Positions 1 through 6,598 of a DNA stretch of 10,291 nucleotides are shown here, in pieces. Under the pieces are notes generated by a model. It was not told the origin of the DNA, did no database searches, and saw only the letters and a program-made list of their open reading frames with translations. The stretch spans positions 1-10,291 of the forward strand of contig CAMPKM010000077.1 in assembly GCA_946887155.1 (NCBI GenBank). Direction: 5' to 3'. This DNA is from an uncultured Gemmatimonadota bacterium. Lineage in GTDB: Bacteria; Gemmatimonadota; Gemmatimonadetes; Gemmatimonadales; Gemmatimonadaceae. A program made the translations under genes and the position numbers. Position 1 is the first letter of the stretch. Each line of letters begins with the position of its first letter.

Positions 1-399
1 AGCGACTTCGGCGCGCTCGACTGGCCGGTCGAGGGGTCGATCATGTATAGTTTCGGCCGGGCGGTGAACCCGAACAACACCGCGATCCGCTGGAACGGCA
101 TCGGCATCGAGGCGCCGTTAGGCAGCCCGGTGAAGTCGATCGCCGACGGCGAGGTCATGATCGCCGAAACCATCGGGACCTACGGGCTGACGGTCATCGT
201 CCAGCATGGCGGCGGCGACTACACGGTCTACGGCTCCCTGCAACGCGCGGCGGTGGCCAAGGGCGCCAAGGTAAAGAAGGGCCAGGTCCTCGGCTCCATC
301 GGCCAGGCCGATCCGGACCTCGCGCCTCACCTGCATTTCGAGATCCGGCCCCAGGGACGGGCGACAGACCCGCTGACGTGGTTGCAGCAGCGAAAGTGA
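1..399 (+). CDS. EnvC/LytM-type murein hydrolase activator, 3' end only (5' truncated by window edge)
   Basis: The frame is open from base 1, so only the last 132 residues are visible. They form a complete LytM (peptidase M23) fold: an entry motif DWPVEGSIMYSFGR, then GSPVKSIADGEV, VIVQHGGGDYTVYGSL, VKKGQVLGSIG and the terminal HLHFEIRPQGRATDPLTWL. In active M23 peptidases zinc is held by HxxxD and by the second His of HxH. Here the first pair is replaced by Trp (91-93) and Gly (103-105), and the His of the usual YAHL motif is Ser (235-237). Only HLH (328-336) remains. Loss of ligands in an otherwise intact LytM domain is typical of EnvC-like proteins, which activate periplasmic N-acetylmuramoyl-L-alanine amidases during cell separation instead of cutting peptidoglycan. 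By family analogy the missing N-terminus would be a signal peptide plus coiled coil. The fold is secure; the EnvC role is inferred. Confidence 0.85.
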   Translation, partial: SDFGALDWPVEGSIMYSFGRAVNPNNTAIRWNGIGIEAPLGSPVKSIADGEVMIAETIGTYGLTVIVQHGGGDYTVYGSLQRAAVAKGAKVKKGQVLGSIGQADPDLAPHLHFEIRPQGRATDPLTWLQQRK

Positions 400-471
400 G
401 ATGACGTGACATGAGACGGGGTTCGACCGATCAGGTTTCATTCACGTCTCACGTCTGAAGGTCACGTCCTC
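400..471. other. Intergenic ACGTC/GACGT-rich segment with imperfect inverted repeats
   Basis: Directly after the murein-factor stop codon, GATGACGTGAC (400-410) is complementary, with one mismatch, to GTCACGTCCTC (461-471), which begins the tandem octamer array. A second partial pairing joins GTGACATGAGAC (407-418) with GTCTCACGTC (446-455). The segment could fold in RNA as an irregular stem after the upstream gene. It has no T-tract, so it is not a clear intrinsic terminator. Whether the pairing is functional or a by-product of repeat expansion cannot be told. Confidence 0.4.
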
Positions 472-517
472 ACGTCCTCACGTCCTCACGTCCTCACGTC
501 CTCACGTCCTTACGTCC
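462..517. repeat. Tandem 8-bp repeat (TCACGTCC)n upstream of nfo
   Basis: Six perfect head-to-tail copies of TCACGTCC span 462-509, followed by one copy with a single change (TTACGTCC, 510-517). Two 7-bp relatives, TCACGTC, lie just upstream at 442-455. The array ends 20 bp before the TTG start of the endonuclease IV gene, so it occupies the likely promoter or leader region. A unit of this size can change copy number by replication slippage, which would alter spacing in that region. An effect on nfo expression is inference. Confidence 0.95.
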
Positions 518-537
518 ACTTCTGGTTCCCCCGTCAG

Positions 538-1392
538 TTGTTAGGTGCCCACGTTTCCACCGCTGGCGGCGTCGCCTCGGCGTTCCCGCGCGCCGACGCC
601 ATTGGCGCGACGGTAATCCAGGTCTTCACCAAGCAGGCCAGCCAGTGGCGAGAGCCGGCCATCGAGGAAGAGGAACGCGTCCGGTTCCGGTCGGCGCGGG
701 CACAGTCCGGGGTCGGCTTCGTCTGCGCCCATGACAGCTACCTGATCAACCTCGCCTCGCCTGACCCGGTCCTCTGGACGCGATCGCTGATCTCGTTCAC
801 CTGTGAACTCCGGCGGTGCGAGGCGTTAGGCATCGACGCGATCGTGTCGCACCCGGGGAACTTCATGGATGATCGCGCCGAAGGGATGGCGCGAAACGCC
901 GCGGCGATCGGGCTGGCCCTGGCGGCGGTGCCGGGGCGGGCGCGACTCCTGATGGAACTGACGGCGGGAACGGGTACCGCGCTGGGGAGCTCGTTCGAGG
1001 AGCTGTCGCAGCTCCGTCGCCTGATTCCAACCGAAGTACGGCACCGGGTCGGGGTGTGCCTCGATACCTGCCACCTGTACGCGGCCGGCTACGACCTCGT
1101 GAAGGACTACGACGGGGTCTGGTCCCGGTTCGAGGAACACCTCTCGTACGACCAGCTCGGGATGATGCACCTGAACGACTCGAAGATGCCGCTGGGTTCG
1201 CGGCGCGACCGGCACGAGCTGATCGGCGAAGGCTGCATCGGCCGCAAGGCCTTCCGGCGCATCATGCGCGACGAGCGGCTGGCGCAGGTGCCGAAGGTGA
1301 TCGAAACGCCGAAACTGGACGACGCCACGGCTACCGACCGCCGCATGCTGAAGCTCCTGCGCTCATTCGCACTCCGGAAATCAGGGATCTGA
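538..1392 (+). CDS. nfo: Deoxyribonuclease IV (endonuclease IV, AP endonuclease)
   Basis: This 284-residue protein matches the usual length of the Nfo/Apn1 family (E. coli Nfo, 285). The family cleaves the DNA backbone 5' of abasic sites in base-excision repair, using three Zn2+ ions in a TIM barrel. All nine expected zinc ligands are seen: H65 (AHDSYLIN), H105 (SHPG), E140 (MELTAGTG), D176 and H179 (CLDTCHLYAAGYD), H211 (MMHLNDSK), D224 and H226 (RRDRHELIGEG), and E256 (VIETPK). The start is TTG at 538, giving the classical N-terminus LGAHVS. The frame is open back to 415 but contains no ATG, GTG or TTG before 538, so no alternative start exists. No clear Shine-Dalgarno sequence precedes it, and the tandem octamer array ends 20 bp upstream. 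Codon 2 is a rare TTA. The stop codon lies inside a TCTGACCCCA word shared with the large inverted repeat near 9161. The gene converges on the kinase gene with an 18-bp gap. Confidence 0.96.
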   Translation: MLGAHVSTAGGVASAFPRADAIGATVIQVFTKQASQWREPAIEEEERVRFRSARAQSGVGFVCAHDSYLINLASPDPVLWTRSLISFTCELRRCEALGIDAIVSHPGNFMDDRAEGMARNAAAIGLALAAVPGRARLLMELTAGTGTALGSSFEELSQLRRLIPTEVRHRVGVCLDTCHLYAAGYDLVKDYDGVWSRFEEHLSYDQLGMMHLNDSKMPLGSRRDRHELIGEGCIGRKAFRRIMRDERLAQVPKVIETPKLDDATATDRRMLKLLRSFALRKSGI

Positions 1393-1400
1393 CCCCACTG
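1375..1400. repeat. Possible dispersed-repeat fragment across the nfo stop codon
   Basis: TCTGACCCCA at 1388-1397, containing the TGA stop of nfo, is identical to 9161-9170 in the right arm of the large inverted repeat downstream of the permease gene. The similarity weakly continues (CTG versus TTG). On the other strand both read TGGGGTCAGA, a word I associate with dispersed palindromic repeats of the REP/RAYT type in metagenomic genomes; that recollection is unverified here. A shared 10-mer is not significant by itself in 10 kb. The support is the position at a gene end and the recognisable core. Confidence 0.3.
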
Positions 1401-1410
1401 TGACGCCGGG

Positions 1411-4400
1411 TCAGCGGCGCGGGGCGTCGCGGAGGCGGGCGATCGCGGCGCGGGCTTCGGAACGCTCGCGAGCGGTGAGCGGATCGTCGACGGGCCACAG
1501 CTTCAGGAACTTTTCGAATGCCGCGAGCGCCTTGTCGGGTTCCCCGAGCTGCTCATACAGGCGCGCGCGGGCCGCGAACGACCGGACATACATCGTCAGG
1601 CCAGGCTCGTTGGCGGTGTTCATCACGAAGCGCTTGGGATCGAGCGCCTCATAATTTCCAACCGCCGTGCGCAGGTCTCCCATACCGGCCAGCACCTCGG
1701 CGCGCGTCATCGTCCGCATGCCTGCCATGCCGAAGTTGGACCCGCGAAGCGAGTCCGGCGTTGGAAACGCACTGGCGATCGTCCGCGCGCGAGCGGTGTC
1801 GCCGGCCGCGAGCGCGCGGGCGGCATCGAGCTCGATCATGCGACTGTTAGGCAACCAGCGCTGGGCCATGGCACCCACGGTCGAATCGTGCGTGGCAAGG
1901 AACACGAGGTAGGCGAGCGGCGCCGAGGTCGTGCGAATCACGTTGGCTTGCGGCGCAGGGGCACGATCCACCACTCGTGCCCCATCGATCAGCGCGCGTC
2001 GCAAGTCCGGTGTGAGCGGCTCGCCCATCGCGACTCGCATCACGGCCGTCATCCACGCGACATGCGTGGTCGGGTCGACCGTACTGCCCGCAAAGACCGT
2101 ATCGATGGCGCGCCAGAGCGCGGAGGCGCGCGCGAGTTGTCGGGAATCGCCGGACGCTGCCCCCAGTCCAGTGGCGAGGTACATGAAGTTGTACCGCTCC
2201 GCCGGAGTGCGACGCTCGAGATCCTCGAGCGTCATCCGCGACAAGGCGGTGTCGACCAGTCCGTGCACGGCGCCCGATCCGGTGATGAACTCATCCAGCG
2301 CGGCTTCCATCAGCAGCTGCACGCCGGCGTCGCCAGTCCGGAGGGCACCGGCCCGCAACACCCTGGCCGCCGAATCGGAGTGATCAGCGACCCGCAGGGC
2401 GAGCGCGAGGCTTCGATAGGGTTGCGGGACGGTTGCATCCGCGGCAAGCCAGTCGGTGGCGGTGGCGACCGCCCGCGCTTCCGCTGAATCCCGGAGCGCG
2501 GGTCGCTGCGCTTCGGGCACGCTGGCCGTCGGCACGATCGAGTCGCCCCGGAGGATGTCGTTGTTCTGCGGAATGGCCCAATTCCGGTACATGTCGATCA
2601 GGTGCGAATACGCGAGATGGAAGTCGGGATCGATGTCGAGCGCCCGGCGGAAGGCCGCCATTGAACCGTTCATCAGTCCCGCAAACTCGGGCCCTGCGCT
2701 GGCATTCCCGAGGTGATTCCGCGCATCGCCCAGTCCATACCATGCTTCGGCGCTCAACGAATCGGTGGCGACCAGCGCGGCGTACACGCGAATCGCCTCA
2801 CGGAGGTCGGCCCTTCCGGCGGTGTCCCGCTGGAGGCGCGTCAATCCGCGCGTCAGGTACAGGTGACCCTCGACGAGCGCCCGCTCCCGGGGCGGCAGGC
2901 GGCCCCCCAGTGACATCGCGCGCTCGGCCAGTTGCGGGCCTAACGATCCACCGGCGTCGCTCCAGCCGCGTGTTAGCGCACGCTTGTGAAATGCGAGGGC
3001 GAACGTCGAGTCTCGCTCCGTGGCGGAGGCAAACAGCGAGTCGGCGCGCTGGAGGTTCCAGCTGTTGAGCGCCTTGAGGCCCTCGACATACTCCCGATAG
3101 GCCTGCACGGACGTCGTCGTTGCCCGGGCGAGGTCCACCGTCGTGGCGGCGGTGCCGCCGCTCACGTCGAGCAGGTAGCGGGCGAGGGCATCGAACGTCG
3201 GGCGCGGATCGGCGGCGATACCTGTCGCACTGGTTTGCGAATTGAGGAGCTTGCCGCTTCCCGCCTCGTAGAGTCGCGCGGTCACGACCAGCGAGTCTGG
3301 CGTGGTGGACACCTGCCCCATGACGAGCGAGCCCGCGTTGGCGCGACGGGCGATACGCCGTGCCGCCTCGAGGCTGACACGGCCGTCGGAAATACCCTCG
3401 CTTTGGGCAAAATCCAGCGTGCGCTCGTAGTCGGTGACGGTGAGGTCCGTCCATTGCGACAGCGACAAGGTGAGCATGTTGACCGCGCCTTCGCGCAACC
3501 ACTGCACCTCGTCGTTACCGCTCTGCACCTCGAACGGCACCACCACGAACGTCTGCCGCGGCGCCGCTTCCCGGTCCCCGAACACGAAGAACGCCGCCAG
3601 CGCGACCGCCGCCACGGCCACGGCGCCTCCGGCAATGGCCCACCGTCGCCGGTTCGAGCCTTTCGCCCGGGGCAACGCGACCGGCGTCGGGGTGGGGGTC
3701 AGCACCGCACCGCCTAACGACTCGGCCATCTCGCGGCCCGAGCTCCAGCGTGCATCGGGAGACTTGGCCAGCGCGCGATCAACCACCATGCTGTAACTCG
3801 CCGGGACGTTTGCGGCCGCCTCGGCCAGCGGCACCGGCGTCTCGGTCAGGTGCTTGACGAGCATGCTCGCCGCCGAGGCGCCGTCGACCACCGGCTTGCC
3901 AACGATCATCTCGTAACCGACGAGCCCCAGCGCATAAAGGTCCGAGCGTCCATCGACCGTTCGTTCACCCGTCGCCTGCTCCGGACTCATGTAACGCGGC
4001 GATCCAAGCACCACCCCGGTCCCGGTGAGCGAGCCTTCGCGCTCGAGCGCGCGCGCCACCCCGAAATCGGTCAGCATCGCCCGGCCCGTGTCCTGGTCGA
4101 TCAGGACGTTCTCCGGCTTGACGTCGCGGTGGATGACGCCGTGTTGGTGCGCGTAGTCGAGCGCGAGTGCCATGTCGCGCAGGATCTCGGTCGCGCGCTC
4201 GGGCTGGAGCTTCCCCTCACGCTGGAGCCGTTCACGCAGCGACTCCCCGCGCACGAACTCCATGGCGAAATAGAGCTGTCCAGATGCATCGCCGGCCGAA
4301 TACACCGTGACGATACCCGGATGGCGGAGCCGCGCGACCACACGCGCTTCCTGAAGGAACCGTTCGCGAAGCACCGGGCTCGACGCCACTTCCGCGGCAA

Positions 4401-4548
4401 CGACCTTGATCGCGACCGGCCGGTCCAGCGTCCGGTCCCGAGCGAGATACACCGCGCCCATGCCGCCCTGGCCCAGCAGGCGCTCGACATCGTACTGATC
4501 TGCGAGCGCCGCACGCAGTCGCTCGATGGGGTCGTGTGGCGCGGTCAT
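1411..4548 (-). CDS. Transmembrane Ser/Thr protein kinase with extracytoplasmic TolB-like and TPR region
   Basis: This 1045-residue protein begins with a complete Hanks-type kinase domain (about residues 19-280). It has the glycine loop LLGQGGMGAVYLA, catalytic K48 (VAIKVV), helix-C E67, HRDVKPEN with catalytic D142 and N147, the DFG triplet at 161-163, and GSPRYMSPEQ in the activation segment. It is an RD kinase and should be active. A Pro/Thr-rich linker leads to one membrane helix at about 303-323. The following 334-460 resembles the TolB N-terminal-like domain seen in such kinases (FVVVPFEV, then WLREGAVNMLTLSLSQ). The rest is helical and TPR-like, including ALNSWNLQRADSLFASAT, AEAWYGLGDARNHLG and YEQLGEPDKALAAFEKFLKL. 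This layout is common in Gemmatimonadota and Acidobacteriota; the signal sensed is unknown. A GGAGGT lies 14 nt upstream of the ATG, rather far for a ribosome site. The gene stands alone on this strand and diverges from the metal cluster. Confidence 0.93.
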   Translation of the reverse strand: MTAPHDPIERLRAALADQYDVERLLGQGGMGAVYLARDRTLDRPVAIKVVAAEVASSPVLRERFLQEARVVARLRHPGIVTVYSAGDASGQLYFAMEFVRGESLRERLQREGKLQPERATEILRDMALALDYAHQHGVIHRDVKPENVLIDQDTGRAMLTDFGVARALEREGSLTGTGVVLGSPRYMSPEQATGERTVDGRSDLYALGLVGYEMIVGKPVVDGASAASMLVKHLTETPVPLAEAAANVPASYSMVVDRALAKSPDARWSSGREMAESLGGAVLTPTPTPVALPRAKGSNRRRWAIAGGAVAVAAVALAAFFVFGDREAAPRQTFVVVPFEVQSGNDEVQWLREGAVNMLTLSLSQWTDLTVTDYERTLDFAQSEGISDGRVSLEAARRIARRANAGSLVMGQVSTTPDSLVVTARLYEAGSGKLLNSQTSATGIAADPRPTFDALARYLLDVSGGTAATTVDLARATTTSVQAYREYVEGLKALNSWNLQRADSLFASATERDSTFALAFHKRALTRGWSDAGGSLGPQLAERAMSLGGRLPPRERALVEGHLYLTRGLTRLQRDTAGRADLREAIRVYAALVATDSLSAEAWYGLGDARNHLGNASAGPEFAGLMNGSMAAFRRALDIDPDFHLAYSHLIDMYRNWAIPQNNDILRGDSIVPTASVPEAQRPALRDSAEARAVATATDWLAADATVPQPYRSLALALRVADHSDSAARVLRAGALRTGDAGVQLLMEAALDEFITGSGAVHGLVDTALSRMTLEDLERRTPAERYNFMYLATGLGAASGDSRQLARASALWRAIDTVFAGSTVDPTTHVAWMTAVMRVAMGEPLTPDLRRALIDGARVVDRAPAPQANVIRTTSAPLAYLVFLATHDSTVGAMAQRWLPNSRMIELDAARALAAGDTARARTIASAFPTPDSLRGSNFGMAGMRTMTRAEVLAGMGDLRTAVGNYEALDPKRFVMNTANEPGLTMYVRSFAARARLYEQLGEPDKALAAFEKFLKLWPVDDPLTARERSEARAAIARLRDAPRR

Positions 4549-4728
4549 GGACGACCCAAGATACCTCCGGGAAGGGGGCTCAGGAACATTCCGCTTGTCA
4601 TTTTGACACGTATCCCGGCCTTCGCGGAGGCTCTCCTGGTTCGTGCCGCCTTACGAACCGCGATTTGTGCAAGCCGATGCCCCACTCTGGGCTGGACCGG
4701 GGCAGACGCTGCAGGGTAGACTAGCCAC
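4549..4728. other. Divergent intergenic region between the kinase and metal-cluster genes
   Basis: These 180 bp separate divergently transcribed genes, so promoters for both are expected here. The only recognisable element is the palindrome at 4596-4608. A perfect -35-like TTGACA (4603-4608) lies on the + strand but has no convincing -10 at 16-18 bp. TAGACT at 4717-4722 is a weak -10-like hexamer close to the small gene. I see no Zur-type or MntR-type box that I would defend. Confidence 0.5.
4596..4608. promoter_or_regulatory. Palindrome TGTCA-TTT-TGACA, candidate operator
   Basis: A perfect 5-bp inverted repeat with a 3-bp AT spacer sits in the only AT-rich patch of the divergent region, 48 bp from the kinase ATG and 121 bp from the small gene's ATG. 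Its geometry suits a small dimeric regulator or a promoter element. No family is assigned, and short palindromes also arise by chance. Confidence 0.3.
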
Positions 4729-5103
4729 ATGATTTTCCGCCAACTCCCGAGCATGCCTGCATCGCCGAGAAAGCGTGTGCCGCGTGCGCTCGCGTTGGTG
4801 TTGCTCGGGCTGCAGGCACTGCTGTGGGGCGGAGGCCCGATAGCAGAGGCTCGCACGGCGGCGGAATCGTTGTACCGGTACTCCCATGTCGAGGACCAGG
4901 CGAGCACCACCTGTCCGCCATTGCACCGCCACGTCGACTGCCTCATCTGCCGGACGTTCAGTAGCGGTGCGGTTCCCGGCTCTGCTCCTTCGTTGATCGC
5001 GATCGATGCGGACGTGGCTTCACGTCCGTCGCTGGTTGACGCCGCACCGGGTCTGTCGGGGCGGCGCGGATCACTTGGCTCCCGCGCCCCGCCTGCCGCC
5101 TGA
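4729..5103 (+). CDS. Small Cys/His-containing secreted or membrane-anchored protein, possible metal-cluster accessory
   Basis: I do not recognise this 124-residue protein with certainty. It has a basic N-terminus (PRKRVPR), one hydrophobic segment at about residues 20-34 (ALALVLLGLQALLW) that could be a signal peptide or anchor, and then a compact set of possible metal ligands: H53, C62, H66, H68, C71 and C74, the last two as CLIC. The tail is Ala/Pro/Gly-rich without evident structure. The plan (short, one hydrophobic helix, Cys/His motif with CxxC) recalls DUF2946-like proteins often found near metal transport genes, but I cannot confirm membership. It lies 226 bp upstream of the barrel gene on the same strand. 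ATG at 4753 is an alternative start that keeps the hydrophobic segment. A longer opposite-strand frame overlaps it; I prefer this one because of the signal-like segment and Cys/His cluster. Confidence 0.6.
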   Translation: MIFRQLPSMPASPRKRVPRALALVLLGLQALLWGGGPIAEARTAAESLYRYSHVEDQASTTCPPLHRHVDCLICRTFSSGAVPGSAPSLIAIDADVASRPSLVDAAPGLSGRRGSLGSRAPPAA

Positions 5104-5329
5104 ACCGTCCCGCCACGTCGTACCCTAACGACTGACCGTCGCGCAATGGCGTAGCGGTCGCCGGCCTGGGACGACCGCCGTCCTGACGGGTCGGCGTCCG
5201 GTATCGGCGGGATGAGTTCGAGCCATCGGCCAGCGCGAAGTTGCGCCCACCGGCCTGATGGACCCGGTGATGCCCGGCATTCTGTGGCGCCGGCTCGCAA
5301 ACTCCAACCAGCACCAGGACAGGTGATCC
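5104..5329. other. 226-bp leader of the barrel/ABC transporter genes
   Basis: No gene is supported here. A short hairpin is possible at 5169-5183 (GGACG, 5-nt loop, CGTCC), with an alternative pairing of CGACC (5172-5176) to GGTCG (5189-5193). CCCTAAC at 5123-5129 is a one-mismatch relative of the window's recurrent heptamer. I could not match a known riboswitch or a metalloregulator box. The segment is long enough to hold a separate promoter for the downstream four genes. Confidence 0.4.
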
Positions 5330-6586
5330 ATGAACCCGGATTTTCAGCATCGTCGCGCACCGTGGCTGGCCGCGGTGGTCGTGGCGTTGTCATTGTTCGT
5401 TGAGGCGACGCCGGCCGCCGCGCAGCGGCAAGGCGAGCCTTCGTTCCACCCTCGCGACGCCAGAGCACCGTCAGCGGCGCGGAAGCAGGTGCCGCAGGGG
5501 CAGGCGAACAGCCGGCTGTTGCCCGATATCAGCCTGGTGGGGGACCTGATCGCCGATCTGTCACCCGATGGAAGCACGCAGGAGGATGGTGCGCGGTTCA
5601 GCATTCGCGAGGTGGAGGTCGCGTTGCAGGCGGCGGTCGATCCGACGTTCCGCGGCGATGTTTTCCTCGGCTTCTCTGATGCCGAAGGCGTCCACATCGA
5701 GCAGGCGTTCCTCACGGCGACTTCCCTGCCCTGGCATCTCGAGATGCGGCTGGGCCGGTTCCTGGCCCCGTTCGGCAAGCAGAACACGACGCACCGGCAT
5801 GACCTGCATACGGTCGACCATTCGCTGGTCGGGCAGCGCTTGTTAGGCGAGGAGGGGTTGAAGGGGACGGGCGTCTACCTGGCTCGCAGTGCCGCACCCT
5901 TCGGTTTCTTCCAGGAACTGATCCTGACGGCGACCGAGGGACTTGGCGAACCCGGACACGAGCACGAAGAAGGTGAAGACGAACTGGTCACCGAAGAACC
6001 GACGAACAAGGATCTCGATGGCCTGGCGTATTCGGCGCGGCTCCGGAATTACTGGGACCTGTCGAACGCCTCGAATCTGGAGATTTCGGGATCGGCCATG
6101 ACCGGCAAACGAGTGCGTCCCGCGCTCACATCGATCGGGAACGCCAATGCGATCGCGATGCGGCAAACAACGTTTGGCGGTGACGTGACGTTCCGCTGGC
6201 GTCCACCCCGGCAGGGGCTGTACAAGTCCTTCATCGCACAGGCGGAGTTCATGACCCAGCAGAACGACAATGTCGATCCGCTGAGCGTGCCGTCCGGAGC
6301 ACTCACGCCGACGCATGAAGATGATTACTCGGGATATTATGTGTTCGGCCGTTACCAGATCTCCCGGCGCGGATACTTCGGTGCGCGGTTCGACGCTGTC
6401 GACGATCCCGAGTTTCTCGGCGAGCGCACCAATGCCGTTTCCGGATACTGGCAGTTCTATCCGAGCGAGTTTTCCAAGATTGTCGCGAAGTTCGAGCGCG
6501 TGAGCCCGAAGAGCTTCCAGGCATTCAACCGTTTCCTGTTGCAGGCGACGTTTGCGTTAGGCCCGCACCGCCCGCACCCGTTCTGA
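5330..6586 (+). CDS. Outer-membrane beta-barrel (porin-like) protein with His/acidic segment, metal-transport associated
   Basis: The 418-residue protein begins with a signal peptide (hydrophobic stretch about 12-24, probable cleavage after A31 in TPAAAQ). The mature part alternates polar and hydrophobic residues like a barrel, for example FRGDVFLGFSD, WHLEMRLGRFLAPFG, YYVFGRYQISRRGYFGARFD and SKIVAKFERVS. It ends in phenylalanine, the usual C-terminal mark for BAM-dependent insertion. The segment LGRFLAPFGKQN recalls porins of the phosphate-selective O/P type. There is no TonB-box/plug region, so it is not a TonB-dependent receptor. Residues 207-223 are dense in His, Glu and Asp (GHEHEEGEDE) and fit an exposed loop. 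Other His groups are THRHDLH and a PHRPHPF terminus. AGGT at 5321-5324 can serve as ribosome site. The binding-protein gene starts 12 nt downstream, so co-transcription is very likely. A role in metal passage is inferred from the loop and the neighbours. Confidence 0.8.
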   Translation: MNPDFQHRRAPWLAAVVVALSLFVEATPAAAQRQGEPSFHPRDARAPSAARKQVPQGQANSRLLPDISLVGDLIADLSPDGSTQEDGARFSIREVEVALQAAVDPTFRGDVFLGFSDAEGVHIEQAFLTATSLPWHLEMRLGRFLAPFGKQNTTHRHDLHTVDHSLVGQRLLGEEGLKGTGVYLARSAAPFGFFQELILTATEGLGEPGHEHEEGEDELVTEEPTNKDLDGLAYSARLRNYWDLSNASNLEISGSAMTGKRVRPALTSIGNANAIAMRQTTFGGDVTFRWRPPRQGLYKSFIAQAEFMTQQNDNVDPLSVPSGALTPTHEDDYSGYYVFGRYQISRRGYFGARFDAVDDPEFLGERTNAVSGYWQFYPSEFSKIVAKFERVSPKSFQAFNRFLLQATFALGPHRPHPF

Positions 6587-6598
6587 GGAGTCCTCATC

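Noticed and set aside
462..517. Tandem octamers as a CRISPR or phage attachment array
   Set aside because: Units are 8 bp and contiguous with no spacers, and no integrase or cas genes are nearby.
3850..4719. Long + strand open frame (289 codons) opposite the kinase N-terminus
   Set aside because: It is antisense to the kinase catalytic motifs, which are clear on the - strand. Long empty frames are common opposite high-GC genes, and no family motif is seen.
5205..5300. tRNA-like GAGTTCGAGCC word (5214-5224) or a riboswitch in the barrel leader
   Set aside because: No acceptor or anticodon stem can be drawn around the T-arm-like word, and I could not find conserved boxes of known riboswitch classes.
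4549..5329. Zur or MntR operator for the metal genes
   Set aside because: Expected, but no AT-rich Zur-like or MntR-like dyad is visible. The one palindrome found fits neither consensus well enough to name.
4545..5468. 307-codon - strand open frame across the divergent region and the small gene
   Set aside because: Composition is Arg/Pro/Ala-rich and unstructured, with no recognisable domain. The overlapping + strand frame has a signal-like segment and a Cys/His cluster and is preferred.
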